Source: Eucalyptus grandis (taxonomy: Eukaryota; Streptophyta; Magnoliopsida; Myrtales; Myrtaceae). From it: DNA of 64,000 nucleotides. Both the position numbers and the translations under genes were made by a program. The notes below the pieces were generated by a model. The model was given only the letters and a program-made list of their open reading frames with translations, was not told the origin of the DNA and ran no database searches. Positions within the stretch are counted from its first letter, which is position 1. Each line of letters starts with the position of its first letter. Shown here one piece after another: positions 56,049 through 64,000 of the stretch. The DNA is taken from positions 37,663,682 through 37,727,681 of the forward strand of contig NC_052619.1 in assembly GCF_016545825.1 (NCBI RefSeq), written 5' to 3'.

Positions 56049-59000
56049 ATGGCGGCAATGCGGGCGGCGCCACCACCGTCGGGTGCTTCGCTCGCCCTGC
56101 TCTGCTTCTTCTTGCTCTGCTCCTCCGAGCCACTGCTCGCCGGAGACATCCCGACGACTCTCGAGGGGCCGTTCACGCCGGTGACGGTGCCCCTCGACAA
56201 GAGCTTCCGTGGGAACGCCGTCGACTTGCCGGACACCGACCGCCGAGTCCAGAGGACGGTCTCCGACTTCGAGCCGGAGCAAATCTCCGTCTCGCTTTCC
56301 TCGAGCTACGACTCCGTCTGGATTTCCTGGATCACTGGTCCGTTCGCCTCTGCTTGTGCTTTGTCCATTGTTGCCAAATTCGCTCCGACTTCTGATGATA
56401 TCCATCTGTTTGTCTGTTGGGTTTTGTTCATTGGATTGTGTTCGAGATAAGTGTGAGATGGAAACTGATGCGTAAGAGAGATTAAATGGAGCTTGACTTT
56501 TAGACTTGGATGAGACAAATTTGACTTGGCCGTGAAAAGTCGGATATTTATGTGACATTTAGTCATGTTCGGGTGGGGGTAGTGTGAGTGATTAGTGTTT
56601 TCTGTTTTTAGATAAAGGCGGTGTTGGTGGGTCGGAGTTGGATTTATTCTAGTAAGCAATGCTGTGTGTTTCGATTTGATTGGACTTTGAAATCGTAAGC
56701 TCATAAAATGGACTACCCCTCTGTTCTTGAGGCGAAGATTGTACATATAACGTGGAGCATGGAATCGATTCTGACTGTAATTTGTTCAATGGTTGGGTAG
56801 AGATTATGATACAGTGCTAAGGAGCAGTACAGTGGTTGTGATTGTTACTTACTTGGTTGTGTCTGCGAGCGATGTTTCTCAAAATGTTTGCAGGAGAGTA
56901 CCAGATAGGTGATGACATCACCCCGTTGGATCCGAACAGTGTCGGGAGTGTTGTTTACTATGGGGCTCCGGATCTGGACGGAGTCATCAGGCAACCGGTT
57001 ATTCGCTTATTTACAACCAACTTTATCCCTTCGAAGGCCTCGAGAACTACACTTCTGGCATTATACACCATGTTCGTCTCAAAGGTATTGTATGCATCAA
57101 TTTTCTTGCATCAATGATGTTTTCAAGCTCTAGCATTTGTGAGAAATATCTTGCTCTGCCCTTTCTTTTGTTCTCCTTTTTTGGTGAAAGTTGGTGATAA
57201 GGCTACTTACAAAAATCAATCTGATTAACTATGGTGAAGGACAGAGATTTCCCACTGCCGAGCTAGTGTGAACTTTGTACTTTCACAACCTGTAACAAAA
57301 GCTTTGTTCAACTCTCTGGTGTCAGAGCAGTATAGTTGCATTGTATTTTCTGAACCTCCTTATGCATAGCTCATTTAATTGTTTCTCACGGCAATAGGTC
57401 ATAAAGAAAGGAAAATTTCTCACTTGTCCATTATTGGCGTCCGTGCCCTGGCTTTCCTAGTCATCCCAAGTTTTTAGGCTCCCTTTTCAATTAGTCAAAT
57501 GTGAAGCTCCACTTGATTTTGCAGTTCGATTTCTTCTGTCAAATTCTTGATTTTCTCGAGCTTGGAAGTTCATCTGAAAATGAAAATGTGAGGAAAATCT
57601 CTCAAGAAATTTCCTGAATGTCTGATTGTCTCGCAGTTAGTAATCTTAACATAATTTTCTGAAATGGGCAGCTTGTTTTTGGCACTACACTGTCACCGAT
57701 TTTTGCAATTCTGAATTTCAAGGGATTTTGATTGCTGATATTTTCCACTTTGCCATCACTTATTGATTTTGATTTATCTTCAGGGTTGAAGCCCAGCACG
57801 TTATACTCTTACCAATGTGGAGATCCTTCAATAGCAATGAGCGAAGTTTATTATTTTACGACTATGCCTGTCACTGGCCCAAGTAGTTACCCCAGCAGAG
57901 TGGCAGTGGTTGGTGACTTGGGTCTTACATACAATACCACTTCCACAGTCGGCCACATGCTGAGTAATCATCCTGATCTGGTTCTTTTGATCGGGGATGT
58001 GTGTTATGCTAACTTGTATCTCACGAATGGAACTGGGGCCGATTGCTACTCCTGTTCATTTCCACATACTCCTATTCGCGAAACCTACCAACCACGATGG
58101 GATTATTGGGGAAGGTTGACATACTGCTTTGTTCTTTCTAGATGGAAATTAATGAGTCGCTTTTCTTCAGTCTTGACTAGCACAGCTAAGTCACTAACTA
58201 ATTGGCTGTGATGAATTCTGTTCATTTCGAATCTCATGAAAAGTAGAAATACCGTTGTATCAGCATTTAGGGTGCCTCATTCTCACTTATCTGAAATGGA
58301 AATAGAGCCAACTGATCTTGATGGTGTTTCAAACCTACTCATCTGAGAGTGCAGTGAAAAGAATCTCCTACATTTGTACTATATTGCTATATTGCGCGTG
58401 GGGTTCTCTTAATAGTTCATGTGGATGCTTCTGAAAATTGTGTATTTGGCCTCAAGCATCGTGTTCCTGATGAAGCATTTAATTTTCTTTGTATGCTGGC
58501 TTTCACTTACACATTGGAGTCTTATATAACATGAATTTTTTTTTCTCATTTCAGGTATATGCAGCCTCTAGTGTCTAAAGTTCCCATCATGGTCGTAGAA
58601 GGGGATCACGAGATTGAAGAACAGGCTGAGAATCAGACTTTTGTTGCTTATAGTTCTCGATTTGCATTTCCATCTAAAGAAAGTGGATCGTCGTCTACTT
58701 TTTACTATTCCTTCAATGCAGGCGGCATACACTTTTTAATGCTTGGTGCCTATTTTTCTTATAATAAATCATGTGAGCTTCTTCCTTTTGTTTTTCCCTC
58801 AAATGGTAGAATCTTCTGAAGCATGTGTCTGACACTTTTATGTTTTCGCATCAGCTGATCAGTACAGATGGTTAGAGAAAGACCTAGCTAAGGTCAACAG
58901 AGAAGTCACACCATGGTTGGTGGCTACATGGCACTCTCCTTGGTACAGCACTTACACGACCCATTACAGAGACGCAGAGTGCATGAGGGCTGCAATGGAG

Positions 59001-60497
59001 GATTTGTTGTACAGTTACGGGGTTGATGTTGTCTTTAATGGACATGTAAGTCACCATTCCCTATCATTTATCTTTAATTTGCTGCACCAGCGATGGGTCC
59101 ACTGTTTCTGTTTTCCAACTCGGAATAGAGGGTGCAAATGTTCTTAGTCCTTTTTGTCTTATATATCCATCTTATGCGTTATACGAGGCAGATCGATTCA
59201 TAATCTGGTTCTGAGCACTAGCTGCATCTCAGCAATATGACATGCTCAAACATTTATGACATGGGTTTATGATGTTCTTATATGAGTCTTTTGCAATGTG
59301 TCTATCTTTGTGATCGAGGAGGCCCTCTTCTTTTGTTTGACGCAATTGACACTTGACATGAATCTGCATCGGAAATAATCAACAGGTTCATGCCTATGAA
59401 AGGTCAAATAGAGTGTACAACTACACTCTGGATCCCTGTGGCCCTGTTCACATCACTGTCGGAGATGGTGGTAACCGAGAGAAGATGGCCATTACACATG
59501 CAGATGAACCTGGAAACTGTCCAGACCCAAGTACCACCCCCGATGCGTACATGGGTGGTTTCTGTGCATTTAATTTCACATCAGGCCCCGCTAAAGGCAA
59601 CTTCTGTTGGGACAGGCAACCGGAATATAGTGCTTACAGAGAAAGCAGCTTCGGGCATGGCATTTTTGAGGTACCTAACAATCCCTTAGGTACTTTACAT
59701 GACTGTATCAACATGTATATACCAAATGCACTCCGTAATCTTGTTAAGATTTATGAAGGCCATGCCTTTTTTTGGCTGTATATAAACAGTAGAGTAAGAA
59801 AGCACCGCACAACTTTAACATGTGAAACTCTCAAGTAAAAACTCATGACTGCCATGATTACTCCACACGCTAAGATGCTCAATGCGTGATCTTTATGACC
59901 TGCCGCTGCTTGTGGGGTAAATGCGCAACTTCAATGTGCATTTGCGGTGATCTGCAGATGGTCCGTGCATTTTGCAAAGCATGATTAAGGGTTGCTTCTC
60001 CTGGTGAAACCTGTGTTTGGGATCAAGTCAGCCGGTGCTTGTTTACCTAATGACTGCTGGGTGGATCAGGCACAGCTTATGCCACACCATCACTTAGGAA
60101 GATTTGGTCATGACCTTAATCCTAAGTTTGCAATGCATGGAAGCGTAAAATGGATGACAACGTTAAATTTCCCTCCACTATTTGCAAAATGAATTCGAAA
60201 TTTGCACGTCATCTTTCACCAGTCTCTTTCCTCAAACAATGCATAAGAGTTAGCGCATTCCATCTCACTTATTTCACCCTCACGTATAGTGCTAGAAGAG
60301 TTTATACACTGGGAAAGCAACCATATTTAGGGAGATCATGACGGCCACTGTCTTCTACCCTCGTGCAGGTGAAGAATGAGACTCATGCTCTGTGGACATG
60401 GCATCGGAATCAGGACTTGTACAAGTATGCAGGCGATGTCATCTACATCGTTAGGCAACCTGATAAGTGCCCAATCAAGGGAAAGAGGAACTTCTGA
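56049..60497 (+). pseudogene. Purple acid phosphatase copy 2: frameshift in exon 2, metal ligand lost
   Basis: Exon pattern as in copy 1: 56049-56337, 56894-57084, 57784-58114, 58555-58772, 58855-59045, 59386-59670, 60369-60497. Exon 2 is 191 bases against 192 in copy 1: the G run after TTTACTAT has four Gs (56962-56965) instead of five (35199-35203). The shifted frame meets TGA at 57787-57789, right after the exon 2-3 junction, leaving about 161 residues with no metal-binding motif. The GNHE block reads GDHE (VVEGDHEIE near 58605), replacing the conserved Asn ligand. Exon 5, broken in copy 1, has its full 191 bases here. Splice sites are kept throughout. The two lesions together suggest a true pseudogene, although one G in a homopolymer could be a sequencing slip. 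Confidence 0.85.
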
Positions 60498-61318
60498 TCA
60501 AGTGCACAAGACCAGATAGTTCACAAAACAGAGCAATTTTTGAAAAAGAGAATTTGACAGCCGTCACTTTTCTACAATTGAAACTGGGAGCTATCACTGT
60601 TTTCGACAGGAAGCTGATTATGTGAATGTGAGCAAGAGGATGTATTCATCTTCTTCAGTCGTAAAAGCGGTCTGTGTGAAGACACTGGTGTCCTTGATGT
60701 AAGTCGTACAAAGAATGTTCGTACCAAATTGAAATCATTTTCTGAATGTCGGTCTTGACGTTACAATTAAGAGAAAATACAAAATTGAAGGAGGGAACCT
60801 ACAAGCATTTACTGACTATTGAAATATATTCACTAGAAAATACAACATCGGGTGTTTCTTTCCTCTTGTCCTCCCGACATGTGCCCTGGCTTTTTCTTCT
60901 TTTGCTTAAACAAAAATAGATATGACCGAACTCAACTGGCAGAGTTCATGACATTAATCATCTAAAACATGACCTTAACCAGCTCAGAAGTGAACAAAAT
61001 GAGACAGAGAGTCGTCATTTCCTCATTACCGTTGAGAAAGTACATCTTCAGGCTACAAATTAAGCCTGGGATATGATATAAAAATTCAGTGAAAATTTTC
61101 CCAAAAATAATTTCACCAGTACACCTTTTGCAGCTCACAACATCTCAAAGTAAAAAACGGTAGCTATGTAATTCAGGGTAAATGACAACCCTGTTGTTCA
61201 CTCAGCCTATATATTCTCTCTCTGCCTTCTCTCTTGTATCTCCCTCCAAAAAGGCCCACATGCTCTTGAGGGACAAAGAATCAAGAAAAACATATCAAAA
61301 CAAAAATGAAGATTGAAT
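60498..61318. other. Convergent 3' flanks of PAP copy 2 and UBP
   Basis: Between the PAP stop and the UBP stop on the opposite strand, about 820 bases. The right half is likely the UBP 3' untranslated region; it is duplicated at 38761-39586. No other gene. Confidence 0.7.
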
Positions 61319-61544
61319 TCAAATTATCTCATAAAATAAGATGTATGCCTCACAGCGAAGAACTTCTTCTAACATGACTTCACGCACATACGCATCACTG
61401 ACGTGATACCAGACGGAAGCCCCAACTCCGTTTTTGCTCTTCTCATCTCCACGTATGTAGGCAACATAGTGGCCCCCACGCATGGTCCCTATGTGCTCCA
61501 CAACACCTGTGAGACGATAGACACACTTTTCTTTCTTCTCTTCC
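61319..61544 (-). CDS. UBP1: Ubiquitin-specific protease (UBP1/2 type), last exon only
   Basis: Terminal exon of a C19 deubiquitinase reading leftward. After the acceptor (TTGCAG at 61550-61545) it encodes [20 protein letters not shown], then [12 protein letters not shown] and ends ILFYEII. It carries the catalytic His box ([10 protein letters not shown]) and the Asp of WYHVSD; the Cys box must be far upstream, outside the window. The sequence resembles plant UBP1/UBP2. The preceding intron fills at least the remaining 2.4 kb. The stop codon (61321-61319) coincides with the right breakpoint of the large duplication. UBP1 rather than UBP2 rests on recalled synteny with Arabidopsis. Confidence 0.85.
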
Positions 61545-64000
61545 CTGCAAAACAGCAAAAAGGAAACACCCGACACTATTGTGTTATACAAGAAGATTCA
61601 GTTACACATGGTCAATGCCAGCACCTGAATGGAAAAAGAGAGTCAAGCTATAAGGGAGAAACAGCCAAGCCTCATGAAACTTAAAGGAGACTACTGGTGC
61701 GGCTATACCATAAAAGAAACCCGAAATATGTATGCTTTGATGCTTTTTGTTCCGACAATGCCTCTAATAAGACAATGATGTGCAATGGCATGTTAGCAAG
61801 ACAAGGATCTCAAACATTGAATGATATGCTCAAGACATGACCCAGTATATACTTAAGCAGTAAATCTTCCCTTGGAAACAGTTTACTATCCTCTAGCTAT
61901 TAGACAAACTACACACCGATTGGTATTAGGAAATTTTGTTGCATTTTTGCCTGATGGAACAGAAGAAATCTAGAAAGAAAGTGGGTAGTGGAAGAAGTTT
62001 TCGGCTGAAGCATTGAATTAAGTACTGAAAATGTTGCCATGTAACCTAATTTTCTCATTAAAAAAGCCGACGTCATCCCAGTCTACTTCATCTGAACAAC
62101 GGAGGACTGGCTTCATCATCATACCCTTACTACTCTGGTTTTTTACACTTATGGTTCTTTTCATTCATTACATTCTAGATTTGCTTAGTAAAAGTAACTT
62201 GGCATTTCCTACAAACATTGTCATAGTAGGAAAAAAGCACGTCCAATGTTACAGGTCTCAAAAGCCTAGTTGCGTAACTATTGTGTAATTAAATTCTTTC
62301 TGGCAAATTATCCGTTGGGGGGAGGGCAGAGACTTCTTCCAAACATCTGCTTCAAACTTTTCTTGAGTCATGGCTTCTAATTCATCATGCCTTTTGGTTT
62401 AAAAGACTAGTCAAAACTCAGCCAGTAAACAATCAACAACTGAACTGCGTCATTTTCTCTGAACTGTCAACCTATGCTTTTGGCTTTTCAGTAAAGGTAA
62501 CTGCAAAAAATGTCTTAAAGTTACACTTGATGGTGCCAAAGACAACTTTTCCAGTAATAGTCACTATTAAGTAAGAACAACAAAGTAGTTTCAAAAGTTA
62601 TGATCTCAAAATCATAACTAATTTTTAAACTTCAATCACATGGAATCCCTCTATCATCAATCACCTGCATGTCTTGTAGTCTACCAACCACTAAACCATA
62701 GCCTCTAAAGTTCAAATTAGGCATTTCAGTTCGTCCTTTATTTCTTAAGTAAAACTGAGCCCCATTACTGAAATACCTCTCAATTATGTATTACACACCA
62801 AAGAGCTAATGTCTACGTAAAATGAAATGGAAGAACCAACTAACAAATGAATATTCTAAAAACAAAAACGTCAGACTTCCAAGAGTCCAGGAATAACAGG
62901 GACATTATCTTTTTAGCAAGAATATAACTATCTCATAATTTGTGGCTACTCGCCCTGGGAAACATCAAAATGGCTCACCACGAATTGCCATGGTACCTAG
63001 TACCTGGAGTATTTCACATACCAAAGTCTACCTGTCCTAATCAGACACAGTTCACCAAAAAAAAAAACAGATATAGTTCCACAAAAATAAGGCTGTTTGT
63101 ACTTCTTTTTTCAATCCCGGATCATATTAAGTATACTTTTTCTGCCACAATACTTGAATGTATTTGCTAATATATCTCTTTCGTATGAATGGTTTTTGCT
63201 GAATGACAGTGTGTGTGAAGAACAAAAGGCCTTGCACAGTCAGAAACACAAGCACATGATAAAGCCTTCATCCGAAAGGCCAGTTCAAAGTGCAGATTCT
63301 GGACCTCCCAATTTATTTCCCCTTTGAACTTCAAATAATGAAAGATTGGTGCCTCAGTTTGCAAACTTCTAGTCCCTACTTCAATGTATAGAAAGAAATC
63401 AAGAATGTTAAGGGTCTTCTCAGATGCGGTTCTGGGCCTCTAGATTAAGCATGAAGGGCAACCTAGGGCTACATTTCCACCTCAGTCAATTACAGAGGGA
63501 AGACGCAGAGGGAAGGTCAGTCCCCTTTCAGGATTTGAATGGCTAGTTTAGATCCAATGCAAGGCATTAACATACCAACTTTCCTGACTAAACCTAATGA
63601 ACTGAATATTTCAACTTTATGCTGCAGCTTGTTGGCTAAAGGTGTCACTGAAAAGCGATGTGCTTTTGCCTGTTGCTTTACATTAGAAGTAATTTACGAA
63701 TAGGACAGCTTTCTGAAGGTGTCACTGGAAGCTCTATGTTGTCCCATTACTAGAGACTGTTAAAGGCAATTTACTTTTGGGTGTAACTTTATAATCTCGG
63801 TCATGCTTGGCTTACTGAAAGCAGGAAATTGCAACTTTTCGTTTTCTTGATAAAGGCAGGAGGAAAATGGTCATTGTTAACAAAAATAGCCAATCATCCT
63901 CAATCTTGCATTTTGCAAAAGTGAAAATTTCTATGTGTACTCCGCTAACGGTCTATTTAAGAAGAGGCCATGAGCCAGTCCAACAGCCCCTTCCCTACGT
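61545..64000 (-). other. Presumed UBP intron, no exon recognised
   Basis: I found no second UBP exon on the minus strand and no other gene on either strand. The sequence is moderately AT-rich, unique within the window and free of evident terminal repeats. It could be one long intron or several with an exon I failed to recognise. Confidence 0.45.

Larger units (their letters stand above)
39587..61326 (+). repeat. Unit 2 of the large tandem duplication (21.7 kb)
   Basis: Collinear with 25685-39592. It is 7.8 kb longer because of a Mutator-like insertion, an internal back-duplication with a ~345-bp array, and a copia insertion. It ends in the UBP stop codon region, where the original downstream sequence continues. 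Confidence 0.9.

Noticed and set aside
55797..56558. 253-codon minus-strand open frame over PAP copy 2 exon 1
   Set aside because: Same antisense shadow as in copy 1; the reading frames differ between the copies, which a real gene would not show.
25685..61326. Duplication as two haplotypes joined by the assembler
   Set aside because: Not excluded, but the junction lies at AAATTA inside otherwise intact gene boundaries and unit 2 has clean target-site duplications, which fits a real tandem duplication better.
63167..63364. Minus-strand frame considered as a further UBP exon
   Set aside because: No UBP motif (Cys box, zinc finger) and no convincing splice sites around it.

Overview
The window is nuclear DNA of a flowering plant, a eudicot. 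The genes are split by GT-AG introns, their proteins are plant-type, and the intergenic DNA is AT-rich and full of plant transposons: Ty1/copia elements, Mutator-like and Harbinger-like non-autonomous elements, and a TRIM-like relic. I cannot name the species; a woody eudicot is a guess only.

Layout. 1-3100: end of a Harbinger-like element, a probable LTR fragment, AT-rich DNA and a (TA)n tract. 3174-8798: SF3B4, the U2 snRNP SF3b subunit with two RRMs, in nine exons and apparently intact. 8.8-20.1 kb: a transposon-filled gap with a complete Harbinger-like element (10391-11456), a decayed copia element with both LTRs (12344-17384) and a Mutator-like element with a 9-bp target duplication (18605-19367). 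20212-26291: VPS38/UVRAG in six exons, intact.

From 25685 to 61326 the window is a large unequal tandem duplication. Unit 1 (25685-39592, 13.9 kb) starts inside the last intron of VPS38 and ends at the stop codon of the next gene, a minus-strand ubiquitin protease (UBP1/2 type) whose last exon lies at 61319-61544. Unit 2 (39587-61326, 21.7 kb) repeats it. The units meet at a six-base AAATTA microhomology. Each unit carries the last VPS38 exon, about 8 kb of AT-rich DNA, one purple acid phosphatase gene (PAP13/PAP15 subgroup) and the UBP 3' flank. VPS38 and UBP stay whole; only the PAP gene between them was fully duplicated. The order VPS38 - PAP - UBP matches, from memory, Arabidopsis At2g32760 - At2g32770 - At2g32780.

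Both PAP copies are broken by different single-base indels: copy 1 in exon 5, copy 2 in exon 2. Copy 2 has also lost the Asn metal ligand (GNHE to GDHE). Unit 2 is longer because of later events absent from unit 1: a Mutator-like insertion (42177-42655), a four-copy ~345-bp tandem array (45.94-47.3 kb), an internal back-duplication (from 47474), and a young copia insertion without reverse transcriptase (51353-55167).

I see no defence system, operon, CRISPR array or evidently new biochemical system. The most interesting content is the duplication, the reciprocal damage to the PAP pair, and the layered transposon history that the two units allow to be dated against each other.
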